Shown: positions 17,910 through 28,999 of the stretch, one piece after another
Layout: each line of letters opens with the position of its first letter
Position numbering within the stretch: position 1 is the stretch's first letter
From: Leifsonia sp. 466MF
GTDB taxonomy: Bacteria > Actinomycetota > Actinomycetes > Actinomycetales > Microbacteriaceae
Assembly: GCF_900100265.1 (NCBI RefSeq)
Contig: NZ_LT629696.1
Coordinates: forward strand, 2,666,001 to 2,730,000
Direction of reading: 5' to 3'
DNA length: 64,000 nt
The notes under the pieces: generated by a model
What the model was told of the DNA's origin: nothing
Seen by the model: the letters and a program-made list of their open reading frames with translations, nothing else
Database searches by the model: none
Translations under genes and position numbers: made by a program

Positions 17910-17949
17910 TCCCATACAAAACTATTGATTCGCAATAACCGCTATGGGA
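17910..17949. repeat. Inverted repeat in A/T-rich divergent intergenic region
   Basis: TCCCATA (17910-17916) and TATGGGA (17943-17949) form a 7-bp inverted repeat with a 26-base spacer, upstream of both the small membrane protein gene and whiB1. This is the most A/T-rich patch of the 225-base intergenic region, so it may be an operator or promoter area. The arms are short and chance is possible. Confidence 0.4.
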
Positions 17950-18094
17950 GCATATTCAACGGTCGAGTTAACGCTCACAGGGTCGTGGGCAGGTCTGATT
18001 CCCCACGGATCTAAGCACCCTGCAACCCGACTGCTTATCTGCATTCTATGGCCCTCTCAGGTCAGGAACCCCAGTAAACAAGGAGCACATCTTC

Positions 18095-18343
18095 ATGGAT
18101 TGGCGCGACAAAGCCGCCTGCCTCACCGCGGACCCCGAGCTTTTCTTCCCGGTTGGCAACACCGGCCCTGCGGTCGACCAGATCGACAAGGCCAAGGCGG
18201 TCTGCGCACGCTGCACCGTGACCGAGATCTGCCTGCAGTACGCCCTCGAGACCGGTCAGGACTCGGGTGTCTGGGGCGGGCTCTCCGAGGACGAGCGCCG
18301 CGCCCTCAAGCGCCGCGCTGCGCGCGCACGCCGCGCGTCCTGA
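18095..18343 (+). CDS. whiB1: WhiB1-type iron-sulfur transcriptional regulator
   Basis: WhiB proteins carry a 4Fe-4S cluster; WhiB1 binds the primary sigma factor and responds to nitric oxide in mycobacteria. The 82-residue protein has the four cluster cysteines C9, C37, C40 and C46, the GQDSGVWGGLSEDERRALKRR turn and the basic DNA-binding tail. It closely follows WhiB1 as I recall it (DPELFFPVGNTGPA). AAGGAG lies 9 bases before the ATG. The neighbouring pdtaS on the opposite strand repeats the mycobacterial order. No clear promoter was found; a TCACA half-site upstream is too weak to call a CRP site. Confidence 0.95.
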   Translation: MDWRDKAACLTADPELFFPVGNTGPAVDQIDKAKAVCARCTVTEICLQYALETGQDSGVWGGLSEDERRALKRRAARARRAS

Positions 18344-18483
18344 CGCTCCACCCGCTTTCCACTCGTCGGCGCGGGCCATACCCTCCCGCGCGTCCGACAC
18401 AGCCGAGGCGGCGCTCACACACCTAGCATCGAGCGCCCCTCGGCATTTTTCATGCCCGGATTCCTACGCGGCTTGGTCGCCGG

Positions 18484-19977
18484 TCAGATCTTGGTGAGGT
18501 AGCGCAACGGGACCTCGATGGTCACCTCGGTGCCCTGCCCCATCATCGTGTGCCAGTCGATCGCACCGCCGAGCTCGCCCTGGATGAGCGTGCGGACGAT
18601 CTGCGTCCCCAGGCCGGTCCCGACCTTGCCCTCCGGGAGGCCCGAGCCGTTGTCGACGACCTTGACGGTCAGCGACTCCTCGGACCGGTGGGCGACGATC
18701 TCGACCTCCCCTTCGCGCCCGGCCAGCCCGTGCTCGACCGCGTTGGTCACGAGCTCCGTGAGCGCCAGTGCGAGCGGCGTCGCGTACTCCGACGGCAGCT
18801 GGCCGAAGGTGCCCGACTTCTTCGGGTGCACGGTCGTGGTGTGGCTCGCCGCGACCTCGGCCACCAGCAGCAGCACGCGATCGAAGACGTCGTCGAAGTC
18901 GACGATCTGCGCGAGCCCGGTCGACAGGGTGTCGTGGACGACGGCGATGGCCGCGACGCGGCGCATGGCCTGGCTGAGAGCCTCGCGCGCCTCCTCCGAG
19001 TGGGTGCGGCGCGCCTGGATGCGCAGGAGGGATGCCACGGTCTGGAGGTTGTTCTTCACCCGGTGATGGATCTCGCGGATGGTCGCATCCTTCGTGATCA
19101 GCTCGCGCTCCTGGTGGCGCTGCTCCGAGACGTCGCGGCAGAGCACGATGGCCCCGACGCGCTCACCGCGGTTCCGGATGGGGATGGCGCGGAGCGACAC
19201 CGTGACGCCGCGGGCCTCGATGTCGGTGCGCCAGGGGGCGCGGCCGGTCACCACCAGCGGCAGCGACTCGTCGACGGTGATCGTGCCGGCGAGCAGACCG
19301 GTCGTCACCGTGGCGAGGGACTCCCCCTCGAGCTCGCCGGTGAAGCCCATCCGGTTGAAGGCGCTCAGCGCGTTGGGGCTGGCGAATGTGGTGACCCCGT
19401 CGACGTCGAGCCGGATGAGACCGTCAGCCGCGCGAGGCGCCCCTCGGCGAGGCGCGGCCGGGGCGCCGAGGTCCGGGAAGTCTCCGGTCGCGATCATGTT
19501 GAAGAGATCGTTGGCGCACTCGTTGAACGTCAGCTCCTGCCGGCTCGGCGTACGCGCCTCGCTCAGGTTGGTGTGGCGCGTGATCACCGCCACGGGTTCC
19601 GGCGCGGTGTCCGGGGAGTGGACGGTCAGGCGACGGATCACGGGAACCGCGCGCACCCGGGTCGGGGTCTCCTCGTACCAATCCGGCGCTGACGTGTCGA
19701 TGATCTGCTTCGACCGATAGGCGTCGGTCACCTGCTGGCGCCACTCCGGCTTGATGCGCTGACCAACGAAGTCGCGGTAGAAGAGCGTGGCCGCCGAGGA
19801 CGGACGGGCGTGCGCCACCGCGACGAAGTCGTCATCGGCGGTCGGCACCCACAGCACGATGTCCGCGAAGGCGAGGTCGGCGAGCAGCTGCCAGTCGCCG
19901 ACGAGGCCGTGCAGCCACTCGACGTCCTCTTCCGAGGAGCGGCCGTGAGCGTGGACGAGATCGCTGAGGGTGGACAT
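18484..19977 (-). CDS. pdtaS: PdtaS-type sensor histidine kinase
   Basis: Cytosolic histidine kinase of the PdtaS-PdtaR system, in which the partner is an ANTAR-domain RNA-binding regulator. The 497-residue protein lacks membrane helices. An N-terminal GAF-like region (about 1-150) is followed by a PAS-like region (about 180-290), then a HisKA_2 dimerisation box with the phospho-acceptor in REIHHRVKNNLQTVASLLRI (near residue 305), and an HWE/HisKA_2 ATPase domain with ALTELVTNAVEHG and DNGSGLP. The ATG at 19977 has AGGA seven bases upstream. No pdtaR lies in the window. Confidence 0.93.
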   Translation of the reverse strand: MSTLSDLVHAHGRSSEEDVEWLHGLVGDWQLLADLAFADIVLWVPTADDDFVAVAHARPSSAATLFYRDFVGQRIKPEWRQQVTDAYRSKQIIDTSAPDWYEETPTRVRAVPVIRRLTVHSPDTAPEPVAVITRHTNLSEARTPSRQELTFNECANDLFNMIATGDFPDLGAPAAPRRGAPRAADGLIRLDVDGVTTFASPNALSAFNRMGFTGELEGESLATVTTGLLAGTITVDESLPLVVTGRAPWRTDIEARGVTVSLRAIPIRNRGERVGAIVLCRDVSEQRHQERELITKDATIREIHHRVKNNLQTVASLLRIQARRTHSEEAREALSQAMRRVAAIAVVHDTLSTGLAQIVDFDDVFDRVLLLVAEVAASHTTTVHPKKSGTFGQLPSEYATPLALALTELVTNAVEHGLAGREGEVEIVAHRSEESLTVKVVDNGSGLPEGKVGTGLGTQIVRTLIQGELGGAIDWHTMMGQGTEVTIEVPLRYLTKI

Positions 19978-20017
19978 CACCCCATCCTAAACGGCGCTCC
20001 GACAGACATGACGAGAG

Positions 20018-20026
20018 TTATCCACA
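20018..20026 (+). promoter_or_regulatory. Consensus DnaA box
   Basis: TTATCCACA matches the classical DnaA box exactly, in the divergent region between pdtaS and the Rv3235-like gene. It is single, so this is not an origin. It could titrate DnaA or tie transcription to replication, or be chance. Confidence 0.45.
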
Positions 20027-20135
20027 ACGCGTTTATGCCCTGGTCCGCCGCGCGCCGACCTGTTTGAGTGAGGCATCGTACATATCACGGGTCTATTTCA
20101 GCACCGACCACCGACACACCCCCTCGGGAGAAAAA

Positions 20136-20756
20136 ATGCACCACCTCGCCCTCGCACCCGCGACCCCGTCCACCGCCGGAATTCCCGGTGAGCGGGCCGC
20201 GGATCCCGGCCGTTCCGGCATCCGACCCGGAGACCGCTCCGTCGCCTATCCGGCTCCCCATCCGGGGATGCCCGAGGCCGCTGTCGCGTTGCCGCACGAA
20301 CATCCTGCCGGGTGGCTGACGCCGGGCCGCTCTGACCGCCGCACGCCAATTGCGGTCACCGGATTCGGGCAGACGCGCACGGGCGAAGGGACCATCGTCG
20401 AGTTCCCCACGGGCGACGAGCCGAGTCCGGCGACGCTGTGCTCCAACCTCGCGAGATCGGTCGTGGAGATCCTCGCGGGCGCGCGTCCGCTCGATCAGAT
20501 CGGCCGCTGGGTGAGCGACTCCGTCTACGTCCATCTGCTGCGACGCACCATGCTCACCGTCCAGGCGCGGACCACGGCGGCCGAGAATCCGTTGCGACCG
20601 CGCATGACCATCGGCGATCCTGTCCTGGCGTTCCCGGTCGATGGCGTCGTCGAAGCGGTCGTCATGGTCCACCAGCCCGCTCGTTCCCGCGCCGTGGCGA
20701 TCCGCCTGGAGCGACACCGCGCCCGCTGGCGCGCCACGGCCATCAACGTCCTCTAG
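20136..20756 (+). CDS. Rv3235-like protein (function unknown)
   Basis: The 206-residue protein has a disordered, Pro/Ala-rich N-terminal half and a conserved C-terminal half (NLARSVVEILAGARPLDQIGRWV then SVYVHLLRR, and RSRAVAIRLERHRARWRATAINVL). This is the pattern of the Rv3235 family, which lies near secA in many actinobacteria. The ATG at 20136 is preceded by GGGAG at 5 bases; an upstream in-frame extension from 20064 has no such site. It is convergent with secA across a strong hairpin. No function is established to my knowledge. Confidence 0.75.
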   Translation: MHHLALAPATPSTAGIPGERAADPGRSGIRPGDRSVAYPAPHPGMPEAAVALPHEHPAGWLTPGRSDRRTPIAVTGFGQTRTGEGTIVEFPTGDEPSPATLCSNLARSVVEILAGARPLDQIGRWVSDSVYVHLLRRTMLTVQARTTAAENPLRPRMTIGDPVLAFPVDGVVEAVVMVHQPARSRAVAIRLERHRARWRATAINVL

Positions 20757-20764
20757 CCAGGAAG

Positions 20765-20800
20765 ACGACGATGGCGGCCCCGCAGGGCCGCCATCGTCGT
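20765..20800. terminator. Bidirectional terminator between Rv3235-like gene and secA
   Basis: A perfect 16-bp stem (ACGACGATGGCGGCCC and its complement) with a CGCA loop lies between the two convergent stops. Without a T-run it resembles the GC-stem terminators common in actinobacteria. Confidence 0.8.
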
Positions 20801-20817
20801 GGTGATCGGTTGCGCGA

Positions 20818-23619
<2,802 letters not shown>

Positions 23620-23700
23620 TGATGCACTCCACTTACGCTCGGTCGGGCTGACAGCCCGGCGCCCCGGCGGACGCACGCCGGACGGCATACTCCGCCGACG

Positions 23701-24282
23701 CTAGAGACATGCTACTTGTTCCGCCCTGACGTTCGACCTGCCCGGCCTGGGAGGACTCTGGATGCCGGCGGCGAACGCGGTGAGGAGGTGCGCTCCTTCC
23801 TCCCAGTCGCCGAGGTTGCTCGCCGAGTTGAGGTGACCGCGTGGGCCGAGCGAGACGCTGGCGGCACCCCACTGAGCCGCGAACCGCTCCGCGCGCTCCG
23901 GCGAGCAGTACGGGTCGTCGCTGCTGTTGATCATGAGGACAGGGGCGGCGGGCGTGACATCGAGCCCTGCCGAGAACGACTCGGCTTCCCGGGGGAAGCG
24001 GGGACCTGCCGGATCTGGGGCTGCCACCAGGAACAGGCCGGCGACGTTCTCCGGATGGAGATGCGCCCAGCGGACTGCGAGCAGGCAGCCGAGGCTGTGG
24101 GCGACCAGGACCGCCCTGGCCCCGCCGACCGCCCGATCGAGAGCACGGGACCAGTCATCCGCATCCGGTTCGTCCCAGGAGGACGGCTCGATGCGGCGCA
24201 TCCCGGGATGACGGGACTCCCAGATCGATTGCCAATGCTCGCGATCCGAGCCTCCGATGCCCGGCACGATGACTGTTCGCAT
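23701..24282 (-). CDS. RBBP9/YdeN-family serine hydrolase
   Basis: Small alpha/beta hydrolase of 193 residues. It opens TVIVPGIGGSDREHWQSIWE (oxyanion region), has the nucleophile elbow in AHSLG (Ser63), an acidic residue in NSSDDPYCSPERAE and the catalytic histidine in GPRGHLNSASNLGDWEEG. This is the full triad layout of the RBBP9/YdeN family. ATG 24282 is chosen because the upstream frame is not conserved-looking. It sits between secA and a beta-lactamase-fold gene, inside the insert that separates secA from hpf. Substrate unknown. Confidence 0.87.
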   Translation of the reverse strand: MRTVIVPGIGGSDREHWQSIWESRHPGMRRIEPSSWDEPDADDWSRALDRAVGGARAVLVAHSLGCLLAVRWAHLHPENVAGLFLVAAPDPAGPRFPREAESFSAGLDVTPAAPVLMINSSDDPYCSPERAERFAAQWGAASVSLGPRGHLNSASNLGDWEEGAHLLTAFAAGIQSPPRPGRSNVRAEQVACL

Positions 24283-24402
24283 GCACGCCCTTCCGGTTGT
24301 TGTGGATGGTGGAGAGTGCCGTTCGACCGGTCGCTGACCACGATCGTAGGAAACCGTGCGCGTCGGCTGCAATCTCGACGTCGTCTATGCCGGAGGGATG
24401 AG

Positions 24403-25314
24403 TCAGCTCCAGGCGCGTCGACGGAGCTCGTCATGCAGCTCGCGGGCGACGCGCCCCAGGAGCGCTTCGGCGGCGGGCTGCTGCACGGCGGCGACGCTCG
24501 ACTCGGTCAGCGCCACGACGGCGAACGCCGAGCCGTCCGCGTGCTCCACGACGCCCGCTTCGTGGCGCAGGGTGAGCAGCGTGCCCGTCTTGGACCACCA
24601 GGTCGACGCGTCCGACACGAACTCGGGTGCGAGGCGCGCGCGGTGGACGTTCGCGGCCATGAGCTCGCGCATCCGCGACGCGACGGCCTCCGGCACGCGG
24701 GGACGCCAGAGGTCCTCCAGCCAGTCGGCCAGATCGCGTGCGGTCGCACGCGTGGCGTCGGCGGCACCGAGACGGGCGACGGTGTTCCCCCCGCCCGGCG
24801 TGCGGCCAGCGATGGCGAGCCGGTGCGCGAGGTGCGCATCCGTCGGCGGGAGCTGCTCCGCCAGCGTCCGCGAGAGCTCCCCCGCATCGTGCCGGATGAT
24901 CAGCCCGGGACGGCCGAGCTCGGCGAGGAGTTCCGCGACGCGTTCCGGCGGGGTGAGGGCGAAGAGCGCGTCGGAGGCGGACCCGTCGCTCAGGGCGACG
25001 CTGAGGTAGACGAGGTCTTCGAGGGCGACGGTCGCGGGATGCCGGAACCGGGAGATCCCGGTCGGACCCGGTGTGGAAACGCGGCCGGGCGGCACGGTGA
25101 CCGGCTGGTCGGGCGCGAGCTCCCCACGTCGCATACGCTCCAGGGTCGCGATGCCGAGTGGGATCTTGACCAGCGACGCGATCGGACGCGGTGTATCGGC
25201 GTCGATCGCGAGTTCGTCTCCGGTGGCCAGGTCGCGCACCAGGAACGCGCCGCTCAACCCGCCCGCCTGCAGCTGCGAGACCAGCCGATCGATGAGCTGC
25301 TGCTCGTCGATCAC
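24403..25314 (-). CDS. Class A beta-lactamase-fold serine hydrolase with altered active site
   Basis: The 303-residue protein has the penicillin-recognising motifs S47-L-V-K50 (SxxK) and K242-T-G244 (KTG), so the fold is that of class A beta-lactamases. The SDN loop reads S109-D-G111, and no ExxLN omega-loop motif is visible, so the deacylating glutamate may be missing. It has no signal peptide. These differences argue against a classical secreted beta-lactamase; an esterase or peptidase is possible. GTG 25314 overlaps the LysR stop by 4 bases, so regulator and enzyme are co-transcribed. Confidence 0.75.
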   Translation of the reverse strand: MIDEQQLIDRLVSQLQAGGLSGAFLVRDLATGDELAIDADTPRPIASLVKIPLGIATLERMRRGELAPDQPVTVPPGRVSTPGPTGISRFRHPATVALEDLVYLSVALSDGSASDALFALTPPERVAELLAELGRPGLIIRHDAGELSRTLAEQLPPTDAHLAHRLAIAGRTPGGGNTVARLGAADATRATARDLADWLEDLWRPRVPEAVASRMRELMAANVHRARLAPEFVSDASTWWSKTGTLLTLRHEAGVVEHADGSAFAVVALTESSVAAVQQPAAEALLGRVARELHDELRRRAWS

Positions 25315-26180
25315 GGGCGGCCCTGCCCGAGGGCGCGTGCCAGCGCACGCTCGGCACGCGAACCGAGGCGGCCGATGAGGTCTGGCTCGTCCGAGGCCAA
25401 GCCGTAGCCGCGTTCCAGGTCGAGCTCGGCGAGCAGGCTCCAGGACAGCCCGAGTTCCGCCGCGCGGGCCTCGGTGCTCAGCAGCAGGTCGCCGGCGAGG
25501 ACATCGGCGATCGTGCTGGAGAGCGACCCGGCCTTCCCGAGCTGGTGCGGCAGGAGCGCGTGAGCGTCCCGGAGCGCGGTGAGGGGGTCCCGGATGGCCG
25601 GGATGTCGTCCTCGGCCTCGTAGAGCAGGCGCGTCGGGGCGTCGGCGTCCGACCGCCGGGGTCGGATCGAGCCGAAGAAGAAGGGGCCGGGATCCGCGTG
25701 TGCTGAGGCGACCCCGAGTCGGACGCGCCACCGCGCCTCCTCCCGGGGCACGGACAGGACGGCCGCCTGGACGGCCCCCGATCCGAAGGCGTCGGCTCGC
25801 GCCTCGGGATCTCCGGACATCGTCTCCACCGCAACGCCGCTCCCCCGGCTCGCCGCGATGAAGGCGCCGACCGCGGTGGGCGCGCAGCCCTCGGGGACTG
25901 CGATCCGGAGAACGGATGCGCGCGAGCGGCGCGCCTGAGCCTCGAGTTCGCCGGCCGCCGCGGTGACCTGCCGTGCGGCGCCCAGCACACCGCGTCCGAA
26001 CGGGGTCAGCTGCGGACGGCGGGTCGAGCGGTCGAAGAGCGCCTCACCGAGGTGTGCCTCGAGCGCGGCGATGCGTCTGCTCGCGACCGACTGCTGCATC
26101 CCCGCGGCGGCGGCTCCGACCGTGAAGCTGCCGCGGTCGCTGACGCTCACGAACGCGCGGCAGGCGGCGACGATATCCAT
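25311..26180 (-). CDS. LysR-family transcriptional regulator
   Basis: A 289-residue regulator with an N-terminal winged helix-turn-helix (MDIVAACRAFVSVSDRGSF and MQQSVASRRIAALEAHLGEALFDRS) and a C-terminal effector domain. It is divergent from a complete class A beta-lactamase gene and overlaps the start of a second beta-lactamase-fold gene, an arrangement like AmpR-type regulators next to their target. A candidate leaderless -10 (TAGTAT) lies just before the ATG at 26180. Beta-lactam-linked regulation is inferred from position only. Confidence 0.88.
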   Translation of the reverse strand: MDIVAACRAFVSVSDRGSFTVGAAAAGMQQSVASRRIAALEAHLGEALFDRSTRRPQLTPFGRGVLGAARQVTAAAGELEAQARRSRASVLRIAVPEGCAPTAVGAFIAASRGSGVAVETMSGDPEARADAFGSGAVQAAVLSVPREEARWRVRLGVASAHADPGPFFFGSIRPRRSDADAPTRLLYEAEDDIPAIRDPLTALRDAHALLPHQLGKAGSLSSTIADVLAGDLLLSTEARAAELGLSWSLLAELDLERGYGLASDEPDLIGRLGSRAERALARALGQGRP

Positions 26181-26189
26181 GGGGCCGGA

Positions 26190-26195
26190 TACTAG
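26190..26195 (-). promoter_or_regulatory. Candidate -10 element for the LysR gene
   Basis: TAGTAT on the minus strand ends 9 bases before the ATG at 26180, compatible with a leaderless or near-leaderless transcript. The rest of the 156-base divergent region shows no obvious LysR box. Confidence 0.35.
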
Positions 26196-26336
26196 CGAGC
26201 GGGGCTTCGTGGGAGCAGACAGAGGTCGGCGGCGACTCATGCCAGATCGTCATCGAACTGCGCGCGGGCGTCTGAGCGTCGTCGGCCGGGCTGCGGTTGC
26301 CTGGGAGCAGCACCTCCCGTGAAAGGACTCTTTGTC

Positions 26337-27275
26337 ATGATCCATCGCCCGATCCGCTCACTCACCGCGCTCGTCATCGCCGTCGTCGCGCTCACCGGTT
26401 GTTCCACCACCGGTGTCGCGTCGCCGTCGACGTCGCCTCACTCGGCGTCGCCTCACTCGACGCCGACGCGCGCCGCCGATCCACGCTCCGAGGCGGCGGC
26501 GCGCGCGCTGGCCGAGCTGGAGTCGCAGTACGGGGCGACCGTCGGCGTGTATGCGGTGGACACCGGCACAGGCCGGTCTGTGGGCTACCGCCAGGACGAC
26601 CGCTTCGCGTACGCGTCGACCTCGAAGGTACTGCTCGCCGGCGCAGTGCTCGCGCGGTCGTCGGACGAGCAGCTGGATGCCGTGGTGCCGTACACCAGCG
26701 ACGATCTGGTCTCCTACTCTCCTATCACCGAGACCATGGCGGGCGCCGGGATGCCGCTGCGCGACGTCATCGCGGCGGCGCTGCAGAAGAGCGACAACAC
26801 CGCGGCGAACCTGCTCTTCCGTCAACTGGGCGGGCCGGCCGAACTCGAGAAGTCACTCCGCGCGCTGGGCGACGAGACGACGGAGGTCGAGCGCACGGAG
26901 CCCGACCTCAACGAGGCCGCTCCGGGCGACCCGCGCGACACGAGCACTCCCCGCGCCCTCGCCGCCGATCTGCGCGCGTACGCCCTCGGCGAGGAGCTCC
27001 CCGCAAACAGGCGGAAGCTCCTCGTGGACGACATGACCGGGAACGCCACGGGCGACCCGCTCATCCGGGCAGGGGCGCCGACCGGATGGACCGTGTCCGA
27101 CAAGTCGGGCGCCGCGTCCTACGGAACGCGAAACGACATCGCCGTGTTGACGGCACCGGGCCATGCGCCGGTCGTGATGGTCGTACTCTCCCGCAAAGCG
27201 GACAAGGACGCCGCCTACGACAACGCGCTGGTCGCGGACACCGCGAAGGTCCTGTCGACGGCGCTGGGGCTGTGA
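26337..27275 (+). CDS. Class A beta-lactamase, lipoprotein
   Basis: A 312-residue lipid-anchored serine beta-lactamase with a complete active site. The signal peptide ends in the lipobox VVALTGC (Cys22), followed by a Ser/Thr/Pro-rich linker. Catalytic motifs are S94-T-S-K97, S152-D-N154, E188-P-D-L-N192 (omega loop) and K256-S-G258 in place of KTG. Full-length class A proteins have this size and order. ATG 26337 follows AAAGGA at 9 bases; the in-frame GTG at 26319 lacks a ribosome-binding site. It is divergent from the LysR gene. Activity on beta-lactams is likely but spectrum cannot be read from sequence. Confidence 0.9.
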   Translation: MIHRPIRSLTALVIAVVALTGCSTTGVASPSTSPHSASPHSTPTRAADPRSEAAARALAELESQYGATVGVYAVDTGTGRSVGYRQDDRFAYASTSKVLLAGAVLARSSDEQLDAVVPYTSDDLVSYSPITETMAGAGMPLRDVIAAALQKSDNTAANLLFRQLGGPAELEKSLRALGDETTEVERTEPDLNEAAPGDPRDTSTPRALAADLRAYALGEELPANRRKLLVDDMTGNATGDPLIRAGAPTGWTVSDKSGAASYGTRNDIAVLTAPGHAPVVMVVLSRKADKDAAYDNALVADTAKVLSTALGL

Positions 27276-27293
27276 CGCCGCAGCCGTGACGGA

Positions 27294-27330
27294 GTCGATG
27301 GCGGCCGCCGCCCGGGCGGCCGCCATCGAC
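27294..27330. terminator. Bidirectional terminator between beta-lactamase gene and hpf
   Basis: GTCGATGGCGGCCGCC pairs perfectly with GGCGGCCGCCATCGAC (16 bp) around a 5-base loop, between two convergent stops. Confidence 0.8.
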
Positions 27331-27351
27331 GCTCCCGCGGATTCGCCGCGG

Positions 27352-28053
27352 TCAGCCGAGCTTGCGTGCCGCGGTCGCGACCTCCTGCAGCTCTTCGGCC
27401 GCCTCGTCGAGAGAGATCACGCCGTAGTCCCAGCCCTTGCGTCGGTAGACGACGCTCGGGCGCATGGTCTCTTGCTCGACGAACAGGTAGAAGTCGTGAC
27501 CGACGAGCTCCATGTAATACAGAGCGTCGTCCACGGTCATCGGTACGGAGGCGAAGACCTTCTTACGGATGACGACAGGGGAGTACTCCTCCTCGGCCTC
27601 CGATTTCTCCTCCGTCTCATCGGACACGGCGGGCAGTGCGCCGGTTCTCACCTGGTCCAGCACCGCGACGGGAGCCGCCGCGAGGCCGACCGCGCTGAAG
27701 CCGTCGGTGCTCGCCTCACGCAACGAGGTCGGTCTGTGCTGACCGCGATGGACCTTCCGTCGGTCCTTCGCCCTGCGCACCCGTTCGAGGAGCTTGCCGA
27801 GCGCGATGTCGAAGGCCGCGTACTTGTCCTGTCCGGTCGCCTCCGACCGCACGACCGCCTTCGGGCCGACGAGGGTCAGCTCGACCCGGTCGTCGCCGTT
27901 CTGGCTGCCCAGCTTCTCGTTGTGCCTGCTGACCTTGATCTCGAACGAGATCGCCCTTTCGGCCAGGTGCGCCACTTTCTCAGACTTCTCGGTGGCGTAC
28001 TCCCGGAAGCGATCAGTGATACCCAGGTTGCGTCCGATGATGTTGATGTCCAT
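27352..28053 (-). CDS. hpf: Long-form ribosome hibernation promoting factor
   Basis: HPF binds the 30S decoding region and, in the long form, dimerises 70S ribosomes into inactive 100S particles. The 233-residue protein has the N-terminal S30AE domain (MDINIIGRNLGITDRFREYA through about residue 100) and the C-terminal dimerisation domain (VVIRKKVFASVPMTVDDALYYMELVGHDFYLF then VVYRRKGWDYGVISL), joined by an acidic linker (DETEEKSEAEEEY). GGAGG lies 5 bases before the ATG. In many actinobacteria hpf adjoins secA; here about 3.6 kb of hydrolase, LysR and beta-lactamase genes separate them. Confidence 0.95.
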   Translation of the reverse strand: MDINIIGRNLGITDRFREYATEKSEKVAHLAERAISFEIKVSRHNEKLGSQNGDDRVELTLVGPKAVVRSEATGQDKYAAFDIALGKLLERVRRAKDRRKVHRGQHRPTSLREASTDGFSAVGLAAAPVAVLDQVRTGALPAVSDETEEKSEAEEEYSPVVIRKKVFASVPMTVDDALYYMELVGHDFYLFVEQETMRPSVVYRRKGWDYGVISLDEAAEELQEVATAARKLG

Positions 28054-28144
28054 GGAGACCTCCCTGTTCCGGCGTGACGACCGCCCGGATCACGAAGGGC
28101 GGATCGACCACACCTTTTCGACTACCGTAGTGCCGCCGACCTCA

Positions 28145-28900
28145 TTAAGAAACCGGAAAACATACGGCATCCCCCCTGGGTCTTCTGGGTGCTCCCTGAA
28201 GACGTCCTCCGGCTCGGAGCGGCGTCCGCGCGATCGCTGCCGCACCCGCTACGCGGCCACCAGCCGCATGGATGGCTCTGGCCGCCTCGGTGATGGTCGC
28301 CCCGGAGGTGACGATGTCGTCCACGATCAAGCACGTGCGGCCCGCCAACCTCTTCGAAGCCACGAAACTGCCCCGCCGGTTGCCGGATCGCTGCGCTGCA
28401 TTCAGCCCTGCCTGGTCGGCCGTCTGACGCGACAGCCGGAGCGCTCGCCAGAGCGGCGGGACCAGGATGTGCGCACGGGCGAGCACCGAACGGCTCGGGT
28501 GGTAGCCCCTCCGGCGCCACGCGGACCGGGTGGAGGGAATGAGCACCGGCAGCAGCGCCGCATCGGCGGCGGCAGCGCCTGCTGCATCACCGGCTCCACG
28601 GGCGGCCTGCCGTTGCGCCTCCTCCACCGCGGACCGCAGGGCGCGCGCCAGCGCTCGCACCACATCCACTCGCCCTCCGTCTTTGTAGGCGAGGAGCACG
28701 CGTCGGGCGACGCCCTCGTAGCTGAGCGCCGACCAGACCGGGATGTCGCCGACGGCGTCGAGCCGAGTGACCGGACTCAACTCCGCTTCGCACTCGTCGC
28801 AGAGCGAGCGATCGGGGCGGCGGCAACCGGCGCATCGTACGGGGAGGACGATCGCGGCGGCGTCGAGCAGGGATTCACGGACCAGGGTGTGAGCTGTCAT
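28145..28900 (-). CDS. ComF-family phosphoribosyltransferase-like protein
   Basis: The 251-residue protein has a zinc-finger-like N-terminus (CAGCRRPDRSLCDEC), the ComF core (SALSYEGVARRVLLAYKDGGR, RRRGYHPSRSVLARA) and the PRPP-binding motif CLIVDDIVTSGAT. ComF proteins are linked to DNA uptake in competent bacteria, but the actinobacterial members have no proven role. ATG 28900 is used; the longer frame to 28987 has no support. The order lpqB-comF-hpf on the minus strand matches mycobacteria. Confidence 0.88.
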   Translation of the reverse strand: MTAHTLVRESLLDAAAIVLPVRCAGCRRPDRSLCDECEAELSPVTRLDAVGDIPVWSALSYEGVARRVLLAYKDGGRVDVVRALARALRSAVEEAQRQAARGAGDAAGAAAADAALLPVLIPSTRSAWRRRGYHPSRSVLARAHILVPPLWRALRLSRQTADQAGLNAAQRSGNRRGSFVASKRLAGRTCLIVDDIVTSGATITEAARAIHAAGGRVAGAAAIARTPLRAGGRLQGAPRRPRGDAVCFPVS

Positions 28901-28999
28901 GGTTCGAGCATCCCGGTGAGGCCGTGTCGGCCGGCTTCCGACCACCCGATCTGTGGAGAACCCCCGCGTCGCCGAGGCTGTGAGCACGTGATGGTCGGC

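Noticed and set aside
17940..17990. CRP-type operator upstream of whiB1
   Set aside because: Only one half-site (TCACA) is good; the opposite half does not match TGTGA.
18361..18460. Terminator hairpins after whiB1 (GCGCGGG/CCCGCGC and GGCAT/ATGCC)
   Set aside because: Stems of only 7 and 5 bp with no T-run; too weak to call.
28921..28970. Further DnaA-like boxes (for example CTGTGGAGAAC near 28943 and 15051)
   Set aside because: One or more mismatches and no clustering, so not an origin.
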